In this document: positions 46,901 through 59,821 of the stretch, piece after piece
Position numbering within the stretch: position 1 is the first letter of the stretch
Layout of the letters: every line of letters begins with the position of its first letter
Assembly: GCA_021442155.1 (NCBI GenBank)
Contig: CM038220.1
Span: 73,829,817 to 73,893,816 of the forward strand
DNA: 64,000 bases
Direction: 5' to 3'
Origin: Cymbidium sinense
Lineage: Eukaryota > Streptophyta > Magnoliopsida > Asparagales > Orchidaceae
The notes under the pieces: generated by a model
Databases searched by the model: none
Told to the model about the DNA's origin: nothing
What the model saw: only the letters and a program-made list of their open reading frames with translations
Program-made: the position numbers and the translations under genes

Positions 46901-49900
46901 GATTTTTCATATGACATACACATTTAACATGCTAGGAAAGAAATAAAGTGATGAAAGCATATAAATTCAGTCACCCTAATTAATTCCTAAAGACAATCCT
47001 ATGGAATAAGATTATTTAAAGTAAACCAAAGTTGGTTAAAGGAATTTTTGATTTTATTTTGAGTTTGATTTTGATTTGAGAAATGTGAGTTGAGTTTGCT
47101 GGTCCTAACACATTCTCACATATGTTTGTTATTTTAGTTTAATTTTTAGAACCATTAAAATGAATTTTATGTTTTGATTAGGTTAAGGTGTTCATTAATT
47201 AATCCTCTCCTATACCACTTTAACATATTTAATCAAATAATTATGAGCCAATGTATGACATAAAACCACACAAAGAATTTAAGATAGCAATGTACCTAGG
47301 AAAGAAAAGGGATTAATGCAATGGACTCATAATTAGTGATTAATTAAGCTAAAGGGTTTAATTTAAGTATTTTCATAACCCTTCCACCACTTGTAGGTTG
47401 GATTTTGATTTCCTTAAGCTACTTAGGTTAATGAACACCTAAGCACCTACCCAAGATGAATTGGTTAAGTTCTAGAATATTTTGAAAATTTTATCAAGTT
47501 AATTAAGTAGGTGATTAGTGGGTTATCCCTTAATTAAGTTAAGGTTAAGGAAGAACAGGGGTTAGTGAATGGCTAAGGAAAAATTCCCCAAATCCATTCC
47601 ATAAACCTCTTCTTCACTTAAGCAAGGCTTAATTAACTAAATAAAGGGGCTAAACCACTGTTCACATGCTTAATTACCCTTAATTACATAAAGGGGGTGA
47701 TTAAGGATTCATTAATTGATTTCTCTAATTAACTCATCAATAAATCCCAAGAAAATTAGGGGAGGTAGAGGTCATCCCACTAAATGCATTTAAGAAATTT
47801 GAAATGAAATAATGAAGTAATTAGGGTTTTATGTTTTCACTAAAACCCTAATTAAGGAAAATACACTATTCAAAATCTATTAAAAATAATTTTAGATTAT
47901 TCCCCTTTGAATTATCTTCATAATGCTTCTTATTTTGCATTTTTTTTATTTTTCTACATTTAGTTATGAATACTTGAAGATTTAGTGATTAATAATTAAT
48001 TAAAACCCCTAATTATTAACTAATCCCATCGGCGCTGCATCGACTGCTGACAGGCGTGCACTTTTCATGTGGTGCGATGAGATTGGTTATTTAAGTTGGC
48101 ACATCCGAAGCCCTGTCATCAATGGCGCTACATGCTTTCTCTCTGGATCATCCGATCAATGATCAGATGGTTAAGATTGAGCCCGCAATTTCCAAAGAGA
48201 TTAATTACAAACCCTACGTGGCTTGATCATGACCGTCCATCCAAAATGTGCGGATGGACAGTCCATGATCTATCACTAAGTTTGCCTACGGGAGAGGGCA
48301 TCTGTCCACTCTCTACGGAAAGATCCAAGCTCGATTGAGCTCAGATTGAACTCGAACTTTACCCACACCATCTAGGAGTAAGCACAAGTAAATCCAATGA
48401 TCAATTTTGTATGAGGTGAAAATTTCTTTTTCAAAGGACCACCCACTCCCTATTTTAAGCTCGGGTTGAAGGCATACCTCAGCAGAGGCTATCATCAGTG
48501 CTCTAATTCAACGAGGTAGCTTCGTCTGGTAGAGACAAAGCCCCATTGAGGATTTGAGGCTTTGGTATTGAGTGACTCCTTTAATTGACCAAAATGCTCC
48601 TCCTAAGCTTACAGCCTTGATCAAAGTCCCCTCTCCCGTGGCTTGAGAACTTGGAAGAAGGTTTTAGTGAACTCGATTGGGTTCCCTAAAGGTGCAAAGA
48701 GAATTGAGCTAAATTTGGGTATTGGATGAGTTCAAAATGGTGGAGCCTATTTTCATAAGAAATCGAGAAGAGGAGAAATGGAAGTGTGGAAGCTTGAGGA
48801 GCTTTCTCTACTTCCCTAGCTTCAATCGACTGTGAGTGAGTGTGAATGAAGTGAAATTAGGGGGAGTATATCTCCCCCTAGGTGGATCGAACGGTCGAGC
48901 TTAAAGATCTAATTTTGATCAAATTCACCTCATGCAATGGGTTTGTTAGGTTGTTTAGGGTGGCATGTAATTCAGTTTTGGTCAAAGGAGGTTGTGGAGG
49001 AGTTTCCATGTGCTTAATTGAGTGGAGGAGGGATCCCATGTGCTCAATTTCTAAGTGGGTGTTCGATTTGGTCATTGGGTTGGGTTTGGCTGACCCAAAA
49101 CCATTGGGTTGTGTGCACCATCCTCATTAGTGATCATTTGGTCCACTAAGAGGATGTCAAGTGTTAATGAAAAGGAATTGACCAAATTCTAAGTGGTTTT
49201 GATTTTTCCAATGGCTAGGGTAAAATGGCCATTTTTCAGTTTGAATATGTTTGGTATGATTGAAAATGGGGTTGGTCCAAGTTTCAATGAATTTGGAATT
49301 GATTAATGTGATTTGGCTCATGTTGACCCATTTAAAAAAAAAATTTGGGTCAAGTTGACCAATTGGTCAAATTGGTCAAACCGGGTTGGGTCAAGTTCAT
49401 ATGACCATTTAAAATATTTTGGCATCATTGGTTTGATTCAATTTGATTTCTATTTAGATTTGGTTCATTTGATTTCATTTAGGTCAAATGGGTCAAGATA
49501 ATTTGACCTATTTGGGATAGGACATGGGTTGGTTTAGGTTTCATTGGTCATATGAAATGTATTGGTATATTTCTTTCCAATCAATTTTGGTTTAATTTGA
49601 TTTTGGCTCAACATGACTTTTTTGGTCAAGGCTTGAATCAAGTTTGGTTGAACTCACATATGGACTTATGATTGAAATATAAATCCACTTGCAAGTGATT
49701 TGAAGTCAAATGGGTTTTGATTCATTTGACATTTCAAGTTCAAAGGGGTGACCATGAGTTTGACTTGGGTTTGATTTTTGAATTTAATTTTGGTTTGATG
49801 ATTGAAGTTTGTGTTTATATTTGGATTCATGATTGAAGGATTGATTGAATCATGAAGAAAAATCAAGAGTTTGGCTTGATTTGAATTTGATTTGACTAAG

Positions 49901-50841
49901 TTCAAGATTTTGACTTGAAAGGCTTAGGTTGAATTTTGGTTGAATTTGAAGTTGATTTTTGAATTGATTTTTGGATATTTGAATTTATATTTCATTTATA
50001 TTTGTGAATATAAATGAGAATATAAATGGGTTATGAGAAAATTTTCTGAATTTGAATTGATTTGGATTTGATTTGAGCTAAGTCTATAAGAGGGAATCAA
50101 AGGGACCTAGGAAAGATTTTTGGAATTTGGATTTGAGTTTTGGATTTAATTTTGGTTATTTAGATTTATATTTCATTTATATTTGTGAATTTAAATTAGA
50201 ATATAAATGGGTTATGAGAAAATTTCCTAAATTTGAATTGATTTGGATTTTATTTGAACTAACTCCATAAGAGGGAATTAAAGGGACTAGGAAAGATTTT
50301 TTTAGAATTTAGATTTGAATTTTGGATTTAGTTTTGCTTATTTGGATTTATATGTCATTTATATTTGTGAATATAAATGAAAATATAAATGGGTTATGAG
50401 AAAATTTCTTGAATTTGAGTTGATTTAGATTTGATTTGAGCTAATCCCATAAGATGGAATCAAAGGGACTTAGAAAATATTTTGGGTTTGATCATGGAAT
50501 TTAATCATGGGTTTCAATCATTTGGAATTGATTCATGATTTGAGAAAGACTATTGGAATTGATTTGAGATTTATTTTGGAGTTGAAGTTGATTTGAGCTT
50601 GGAGTTTGACTTGAAAGAAGGAAGTGAGGATTTGGTTCAAGCCATAGGGTAGGCAAATTTTCCTAACACCCCTAACGCATGAACTATTCTTATGGCTAAC
50701 TCTTCTAAGTCTCTAGGGTTAAGTTGAGTGTTCACCTAATCACTAGAAGTGTCTTAAGAATAAGAAAACTCTTAGTGTCTAAGAGAAGTCCTATGTCTAA
50801 GATGGAGGGGTTGAGAGCTCATCCTAAAAATGAGATCAACA
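43912..50841 (-). mobile_element. LTR D: inverted giant LTR, 3' end truncated
   Basis: The plus strand reads the LTR backwards: reverse of the AAGGACTTAGTCTCTTTC block at 43,945, of the TACCATGTG block at 45,275, of the TATTAGTCTGGACA unit (single copy, 46,375-46,450), of the hairpin and GAG|GTAT segment (48,472-48,540), of the TTGACC block (49.3-49.5 kb), and of the LTR start at 50,834-50,841 (GATCAACA for GGTCAACA). About 0.9 kb of the LTR 3' end is missing. It separates inner protease-linker coding from the inner 3' UTR, so RT-integrase of that copy was lost around it. It carries a MITE at 44,194. Confidence 0.88.
44194..44750. mobile_element. hAT-type MITE 2 (557 bp) in LTR D
   Basis: Ends are TAGGGCTACAAATGAACC and, reversed, TAGGGGTGTAAACGAACC. 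The exact 8-bp target duplication GGTGGAAG is at 44,186-44,193 and 44,751-44,758. The empty site is present in LTR E (CTTCCACC at 58,671-58,678, opposite strand). The interior is rich in GAGCTCG and has repeated CCTTAATCGAG phrases (about 44,360-44,530); no transposase. Confidence 0.9.
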
Positions 50842-52656
50842 AGGGTCCATGATAAACAAACAAATAAATAAATTAATTCGCTTGTGGATTAGGAATTCAA
50901 GCCCCCAATGGCTCCTTTCCCAAGCAGGCATCATTTCTTTAGAGCAGTGTCATCAAAACTCCCTATAGAAATTACCTGACTACGCTTGAGTTGAGATAAG
51001 TCCCCAGGTCAGCACTCTCTACGTAGTCGCCCTTACATCGAGTTCAATCTGTTTTGCCACTGACAGGTTACCCCGATAATCATCTCATTTTGAAAGATGT
51101 AAGTCTACTACGTATTCTTTCTAGCATGACTATCGTAAATAGATGGGCAGCCTTAGGTAGGGTTGACATGTTACCTTGCTGATGTGTCTCCCCAATGGTC
51201 TCTTATTTAGGAAAGATGTGTGTCCCCGTGCTTTATTCCCTAAATTAATCACTGCAAACTGAAAGGCACCCCTTTTGTTGGATAGTTCTCCCTTCGGCCG
51301 GGAAGCTACTCCCTTTGGATTGGTAAATCTGAAGTTAGATCAATGCCTACACGACCCCTACTCAGTGCAGTCCATCACAAACCAATGGGATCCATCAAAA
51401 ATAATTAAAAATGAAATTGACTTTGACTATCTTTGAGCTGATTTAAGTCCCCTAAAAGCATTCACTCAATAGTCAACCCTAGGTCAGGTTTGATTTGTTG
51501 CACAAGCAACCGATCACCTCAGTTGTTCCTTATTTTGGAAGATGTGAGTCCTCGTGCTTTCTTCTTAACTTGATCATTAGAAATAAAAGGCAATCCCTTT
51601 GGTTGGATAGTCCTACTATGTGGCTGGCAGACTACCCCTTTGGATTGGTAAATCTGAAGTAGATTAAGGCCAACATGGCCCCTACTCAGTGCAGTCCATT
51701 GCAAATCAATAGGATCCATAAAATAATTTAAAAAATGAAATTAATCTTGATTATATTTGAGCTGATTTATGTCCCCCAGCAGCATTCACTCAATAGTCAG
51801 CCTAAAGTTAGGTTCAATCCATTATCTCACCAACTGATCATCCCAGCGATTGATTTCTACTTTGGAGGATATAAGTCTACTACACTTTCTTCCTAGTATA
51901 GCTGTTACACACCGAAAGGCACCCCTTTGGTTGGATAGTCCTACTATGTGGTTGCTAGACTACCCTTTGGATTGGTAAATCTGAAGTAGGCCAAGGCTAA
52001 CATGGCCCCTACTCAGTGCGGTCCATTGCAAACCATTAGGGTCCATCTCAAAATTCAAAATTTAAAATCTAAAACAAATTCAACCCTCCTCCCTAATGGA
52101 GTCAAATTAAACAAATAAAATAAATCCAATCAACCTCCCCTAGTGGAGTCAAATCGAACAATCAAATAGTCAAATCAATCAAACCAAACAAATCAATTTG
52201 CTTCTCCTCAGTGAGACGCAAATCTTTCCAGTTTCCCTGGTGGAACTAATTCAATCCGACTTGAACTTGCTCCCCTAGTGGAGAGTTCACATTTTCATCC
52301 CCAGCGGATAGTGAATTCTAATCCCCCAGCAGATTTCACAACCTCTTCTCCCCTGTGGATGACTTGAACTTGCCCCCCTAGTGGAGAGTTCACATTTTCA
52401 TCCCTGGTGGAGCACCAAATCACAAATCAACAAATAAATCAAAGTTCTCCCCAGCGAGATGAAAATCAAATCAAACCTTTCATACTCTAGTGGATGACTT
52501 GAACCTGTTTCCCTATTGGAAGGTTCACATACTCAACCTCTAGTGAATTTATCCTTCTCTCTCTTATGTCTTAGGCATAAGTAGAGTCACATTGCACTAA
52601 GCTCTTGATTCCTTCTACACCTCAGGTTTGAGGGTAGATCATTTTGTTAGCGCTTG
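50842..52656 (+). repeat. 3' UTR of the inner element with tandem repeats
   Basis: The segment matches 62,450-62,880 and parts of 61,560-62,450 downstream of the integrase end, so it is the region between pol and 3' LTR. GGATTGGTAAATCTGAAG recurs at 51,317, 51,642 and 51,969, giving units of about 325-327 bp. Each unit also contains CCCTACTCAGTGC(A/G)GTCCAT and an ATGTRAGTC...GCTTTCTTC phrase. From 52,085 to 52,545 the repeats become short CCCCAGTGGAG-like motifs. No open frame. The PPT that should precede the LTR is not identifiable. Confidence 0.75.
52085..52545 (+). repeat. Array of ~14 motifs resembling the reverse complement of the primer site
   Basis: Examples are CTCCCCTAGTGGAGTCAAA (52,135), TCTCCTCAGTGAGACGCAAA (52,203), CTCCCCTAGTGGAGAGTTCA (52,270), CATCCCCAGCGGATAGTG (52,296), CCCCCTAGTGGAGAGTTCA (52,376) and TTCTCCCCAGCGAGATGAAA (52,446). 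The family's primer site reverse-complements to TCCCCAGTGGAGTCGCCA. Spacing is irregular, about 20-60 bp. Confidence 0.7.
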
Positions 52657-55600
52657 TTTCAAGTCAAACTCAAATCAAATACTCAATTCTTACTTCCTTC
52701 TTTCAAGTCAAACTTCAAATTCAAATCAATTCCAAATCAAACCTCAAATCAATTCCAACTCAATGGATTTACTCAAATCATGAATCAAAATCAAATGATT
52801 GAAACCCATGATCAATTCTAAATCCAAAATCTTTCCTAAGCCATTTTGATTTCATCTTATGGACTTAGCTCAAATTAAACTAAAATCACTCCAAATTCAA
52901 AAGAATTTCTCATAACCCATTTATATTCTCATTTATATTCATAAATATGAATGAAATATAAATTAAAATAACCAAAACTAAATCCAAAACTCAAATCCAA
53001 ACTCAACCTAAATCCAACCTAAACTCTTTCAAGTCAAATCCTTGAACTGAACCAAATAAAATTCAAATCACTTCAAATTCAAAAGATTTTCTCATAACCC
53101 ATTTATATTCTCATTTATATTCACAAATATAAATGAAACATAAATTCAAATAACCAAAACTAAATCCAAATCTAACATAAATCCAACATAAACCCTTTCA
53201 AGTCAAATTCTTGAACTTAGCCAAATCATCCTCAAATCAATTCAAACCTTTGGATTCTCTCTCCAAACAATTAATCCTTCAATCACAAACCAATTATAAA
53301 CATAAACTTCAATCACCAAATCAAAATCAAATCAAACCAAATCAAACCCATGTTCACCCTTTTGAACTTAGAATTGTCAAGTGAATCAAAACCCATTTGA
53401 CTCCAAATCACTTGCAATTGGATTTATATTTCAATCATAAGTCCATATGTGAGTTCAACCAAACTTAAATCAATTTTTGATCAATCTAATTGACCCACTT
53501 AGGCTCACTTGGCCCAACTTGGCCCAAAGTGACCTAAAGCACATTTTTGAGCCAAATTCTAGTCCTACCCAAATTGGATTTAACTAAGCCCATCTAAGCC
53601 TCACATTATGAGCAACAATCATCATAGGGTGATCAATCACTCAAATTGGGTCCAACCAAGGCAAACTTAACCTTTGACCAAGTCAACAATTAACCCAAAT
53701 GAAACCTAAACTAGCCCAAAAAATATCATAGGCCAAATTGATTGAAACCATTGATCTAAACTAATTCATAATCAACGATAAAACATGATCAAGCCATCAA
53801 TTAAGCCAAACCTAGCCCAATTGGCCACTTGACCCAAGTTGACCTAAAAAGTCAAAATAGGTCAAATCTTGATCTAAGCCAAATTAAATGCAACCAATGG
53901 GTCAAATTCATTTTAAATCACTTGTTGAACTTGACCAAAGCTATAATTGACTAACTAGACCCAACCTAGCCCAATTGACCATGAACCCAACTAGACCTAA
54001 ATGGTCAAATCAACTTGAAATCAAACCAAACCAAAATTGATTAAAACCAAAGGTTGCAATACATTTCAAATGACCAACCAAGCCTAAACCAACCCATGAC
54101 CTAACCCAATTGGGTCAAATGGGTCAAATTGGACAGCTTGACCCAATTGACCTAAGTGAACTCAAATGAACCAAAACCAAATATAAATCAAATTGAACAA
54201 AACCAATAATACAAAATCACTCCAAATGATCATTTGAACTTGACCTAACCTATGGTTTGACCTAATTTGACCGATTGGTCAACTGACCCAAGTTGACTCA
54301 TTTTGACCTAAATGGGTCAACTTGAGCCAAATCATATCAAATCAACTCCAAATTCCTTGAAATTTGTCCCAACCTATTTTTGAAACATCTCAAATCTACC
54401 CAAATAAAAATTAAGGCCAAATGACTATTTTACCCTTGGGTCAAAGGGTAACCTATGGCCAAATTCACTTAGAATTTGGCAAATTCCTTCTCATGGCCAC
54501 TTGGCATCCTCCTAGTGGACCACACAGACACTAAGAAGGGTGGTGCACATGACCCAATGAGTTTGCGTCAGCAATGACCCAACCCAAGGCCAAACTGACC
54601 CCTCTAATTAGAATTCTCCACTTGGATCGCCTCTTACACTCAATTAACACATGTGCACTCTCTCTCCACTACTCTGCCAAAACTGAAGCACATGGCACTC
54701 TTAACAACCAAAACAACCCATTCAATCTCATCAATTGATCCAAAATGGAAGAGCAAGCCTCGATCATTTGATCTAAGTTGGGGGAGATATACTCCCCCTC
54801 ATTCATGCTCAAACCATCCTCCTTGCATTCCATTCAGCTCAGAGGATCAAAGGCAAGCTTCTCTAAGTTTTCTAAGCATTCCCAAACTCCTTTGAATTTC
54901 CCTCTCTTGGTTTTCTTCATAGCCAAAATAAGGGTGACCTAAGGATTTTCTAACTTACTCAATACTCAACCAAACCTCAATTCCCTTTGCAAGCACCATC
55001 AAGGAAGCAAATCGAGCTCACCCAAAGCTTTTCCCAAGTCTCTAAGCCAAGGGAAGGGGAATTTCTATCAAAGCCGCAAGCCATTAGAGGGGAGCTTGGT
55101 CAATTGGAAGATCCACTTCAAATCAAAGATTAAAAACATCAAAAGAGCTTCATCTCCATTAGATGAAGCTACCTCCTCTGTTGGAAGTGTTGGTGATAGC
55201 CTCCTATGAGGTATGACTCAAAATCGATCCTTATTGAAAATTGTTTGGTCTTTTGTGAAGGGAATTTGAAATTACATTAGATCTTAGCCATTGGATGTTC
55301 TCCCTATGCTTCTTGATGGTGTGAGTTAAATCTCTACCCAATCTGAGCTCAAGTGAGCTCAGATCAAGCTAAGGAGGATGGACAGTCTCCGTCTCCCACA
55401 ACTTAGGCAGGGATGAATCATGGGTCATTCATCCCGCATGTTTTGGATGGATGGCTCTGATTAAATCTCACTAGATCCATTGATTAAAATCCTTTAAAAC
55501 CACAGGCTTATTCCTGACCATCCAACCATGGGTTTATTTTTAATTGATTGTGAACAAAAATTTTTCCTTAATTAGGGTTTAATTAAATATTGAATTACCT

Positions 55601-58600
55601 TAATTACTCCATGATTACTTAATTAATTAATTCTAAATTTCTCAAATATGTTTAGGGGGATGACTTCTACCTACCCCAATTTTCTTGAAATTTATTAATG
55701 AGTTAATTAGAGAAATTAATTAATGAACCCCTAATCACCCCTTAATATAATTAAGAGTAATTAAGCATGTGAATAGTGATTTAATCCATTAATTAAGATA
55801 ATTAAATATTATTTAAGTAAGGAAGAGGTTTATGGAATGGGTTTGGGATATTTTTCTCTCAGTTATTCCCTAAACCCCCTTTCTTCCTTAATATAAATAT
55901 AATTAAGGATTAATCCACTAATGATCTACTTAATTAATCTAATCAAACTTTCAAAACCAATCTGAACTTAATCAATCTCTTGCTAGGTAGATCCTTAGGT
56001 GTTCAAGAGCATAATATAAGTTTAAGGAAATCATATCCAACTCACATGTGTGGGAGGGTTATGAAAGTACTTAATGAAAACCCTTTAGCTTAATTAATCA
56101 ATAATTGTGAGCCAATTGCATTAGGCCCCTTTCTTTCTTAGGTGCATTGCTGATTTAATTTCCATATGATTGCATATCATATGTTGGCTTATAATTGTTA
56201 GGTTAATTATATTAAAGTGGTGTAAGTAAGGGGTAATTAATGAATTTAATTCACACCTTAACCTAAATAAAATATAAAATAAATCTAATTATTCTAAAGT
56301 TAAACTAAATCAATTCACACAATGGGGAAATGGGTTACGACTAAGAAACTATTTCTCATAAATAATTTTTAAATCAAATTCAAAATTAAAAATAAAAATC
56401 GCTTTAAAGAATATTGATTCACTTTAAATGATCTTATTTCATAGGATTGTCTTTAAGAATTAATTAGGGTGAATGAAGTTACATGCTTACATCACTTTAT
56501 TTCTTTCCAAGCTTTGCTAAATGTTGTATGCCATATGAAATCATGCATTCATGTCTTTTGAAAAATTAATTAAATAAAAAAATATTTTTTATGTCAAATT
56601 GCATGTTTTGGCTAAATTTAAGAATATGAATGGCTATTATCACTACTAAATCAAAAATAATAATTTATTTTCAAAATTTATAAATTAAAGATCATAAATG
56701 AAAGTTTGCTACTTATAAGCTTGCATGTGAATATAACATATAAGATGTGCTTTATGTGACTTCCTTCTCTTCTCTTAACATGGATTTAGATAGGATTTGC
56801 AAAGTGTATAGTTCATTTGAAAAGAACATAACACTTGCCTAAATTCATTCCTATCCACTTCTATGTTATGAATTAAGAAGGATCATCACATTTACACATG
56901 TAAATTGCATAACCAAATCAAGCACGGAAACCTATTGCATGACTCTTCTTCAATTTATTTGCTTTTGTACAAGCACATGTATTTAAGAAAAGTGATATAT
57001 TAGTTTGCACATCCTGGGGTTGCGAGGCTTTAAGTAGCCCCGAGTACATCTTGTACCTTACACCCCTAGTATAGAAAATAATGGCATCGTACTCACTTAT
57101 GTCTTTTATACTTGTAAATGTGTATTTGATTAATGGATAAAAGAGTCCCTCTTTTCTACTTAATAAAAAAATGCATTCATGAAATATCCAAATTTTATTA
57201 AGCAACATCTCTTAGCATTCATCATCAAAGTGGTGCTAAAGTTTGCATTTGTATGTAAAGATATGCTTAGGATCATTCATGTGCATGATACATATGTTGG
57301 AAAGAAATAAATGGTTGTGTGTTATGTGATAGTAATTCACTTTAATTAATCTTAAATGTCTTTCTTATTGAATAGGTTTATTTAGAAAAAATCTAAACTT
57401 ATGATTAATTAAAACACATAATAAAATACTCACTAAAGAAAAATCATTAATGAATCTACCTTAGAAATTACATAAGGTAGGGATGAAAGAGAAGTTCTCT
57501 TCTCTTTTTTTTTCTTTATAACATTTAGTAACAAAATGTAGGCGCACTCAAACCAAATCAAATCATCAAAATAAAATTAACAAATTAACTAAATCACTTA
57601 AATGAAATCACCCTCTAAGTTGAATCCTTCACACTTAAAAAATTCTAACCATAAAGCCTAGCTAAGACATGCCACACAAGCCTTAAATGGCACACACATT
57701 AGGCTAAGTCACCATTTCTAGCTGTACATTAGGGCAGTTCATGGTTTGATGCTTAATTTTATTTTGTGATGTAATGTTTTTAGACTGGATGTTATAGTGC
57801 ATGTGCGTAGGCTGGATGATATGGCGATCTTAGTCTATTCATTATCTTCTGTATGGGATTGTGCTTAAGGGGCGCTATAATAAAAATATAAATTCTTTTG
57901 GTATGAAGGTTTCTTATACCCCTAAGCACAATCCAAATTAAGACAGGTAAACTTGGTTAACCATGTGTGGGGTGCTAAGTCCAACTTATTCATGTACATG
58001 CTTAGGTTGTGTGGTATGTTTAGCTAATCTCTATTTTGCAAGTTTAGTTAGATTTACTTTTCCCATTTTTATGTAATTTTACAATTAAGATTTGGAATGA
58101 ATGTTATGGGGATTAAAATGAACATTGGTCATAAGACTAAGTATTATGCACCATGTGAAGCCTTGGAGAAAACCACATCCCAACCAACCAAATCAAAGAA
58201 GAAATGAAGAAAGAAAGAAAGAAAGAAAGAAATGAAGAATGAAAACCCCCATAACTTGAATTCCTTTTTTATTGTAATTATTTATTTGTAATCTGGATTG
58301 TATAAGGGTAGAGCTCTACCCATATTTCTTTTCAGGTTGTGTGGTGAAGACCGACCACATCGACCATTTATTCTTTTGTGCTAGCTTTATAAAATAGTTT
58401 GATGTTTGTTTAGCTTGTGTATTAAGATGGCATGTTTTTTTAGTTTCTTCATTAATTCATGAATGGCCTGGATGCGATTAGGCTCTTAGGAAAAAATAAA
58501 TTTTTTATCCAATTAATTAACTCAAAATTAAAATTAAATAACTCATAACCTCACCTAAAGCTTAGGACATAAATCAAGAAAATAAAAGATTTAGCAACCC

Positions 58601-59821
58601 CTTAGCTAGATGTTGTATGTCTCACATCATGCATAAAAAAGCATCTTTCTTCACTCTTGTTTATGGAGGGCTTCCACCTTTGCTAGAGAAAATGGCTTGA
58701 CCTTTGAGAGCCATGGTGGAAACACACCTCCTTCTTATTGATTTTGGCTCATAACCAATTTCGCATGCATTAGGCATATGAATCCCATAGCCTGTGTCAA
58801 ATGAATTGTCCAAAAATGAAAATAAAAACTTAATAAATTTTGCATTAGATTTAAGTCATTATTCATGCCCTACATGATCTAGTCTCTTAGGGAGTGTGTT
58901 TAAGGACTTAGTCTCTTTCTAAATAAATAACAACCTGGCTATCTTGCAAAGCATAAGACTTGCCAACATGTATTTAAAATCATAGGAGGAGTTAGTTGGC
59001 GGCCACCCCCAAGCGGTTGTAAGTCCAACAGTCGGGTGATTTATCCTCTCTTATGGAGGTAAACCAAATACCCATTTTTACCTTAGATTTAGGTCATGCT
59101 TTAGCCCTTACCAAAGCTCCTTAGATTCAGGTTTTGAGTTGGTTGTTTCCCTTTGCAGGCTACAAGCATAAATCCTCACCTCTTAGGTATTTCCATGATC
59201 TTTATGAAATTCTAAGCTTTAGATTTCTAATAAAAATTTAACTCATACAATTAACTCTCTTCAAATTTCAAATAATATAAAGCCAACCATAGGATAGTTT
59301 GGAATGCTTGCTAGGTTTTCTAACATCTTGAGCATCCCCTACTTATCTCCCTTTGATTTCAATAATAACTCCCTCTTTTTGATCAATCTCACTTGATCTT
59401 CTAAAAATAACCAATTTATTGATAGTCTTATCTTTGAAATATTTAGAGACAATGATCATTTATCTTAATCGAGAGTATTCTTAAGGAATCTCATTTCTTA
59501 AGATGGAATTAACTATCGAGGCTTGCCTCCATAGGGACCTTAACAAACCTGGTTTGAAATAAACCTTACTTTACTTTTTCATGTAAAGTAGGGAAGAATC
59601 TCTGGTACATCTAAAGACCCATTGTCCTTAGGAGTCCTTATTAAGTGATTAGGTCCATTGTAGGATGATGGCTTCTATCTCTCTAGATAGTACATCATTC
59701 TTCAATGCCATACCCGATCACCTTAATAAGAACATCTATGGATCTACATTGTGTCCACCTAGTGTGTATTTTTGGCTTCATTTATTTTTCAAGATAGATG
59801 AAGATAAAAATAAACACCATA
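52657..59821 (+). mobile_element. LTR E: 3' LTR of the inner element, start truncated
   Basis: Forward LTR lacking roughly the first 230 bp, joined directly to the inner 3' UTR. It continues through the TTGACC block (53.5-54.4 kb), hairpin and donor-like GAG|GTAT (55,148-55,212), a single TATTAGTTTGCACA unit (about 56,993), the CTTTGCTAGAGAA block (about 58,679), and ends CACCATA at 59,821. The right end is an exact LTR terminus abutting pol coding of another copy, which marks an integration point; the missing left TSD partner prevents confirmation. Confidence 0.85.
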
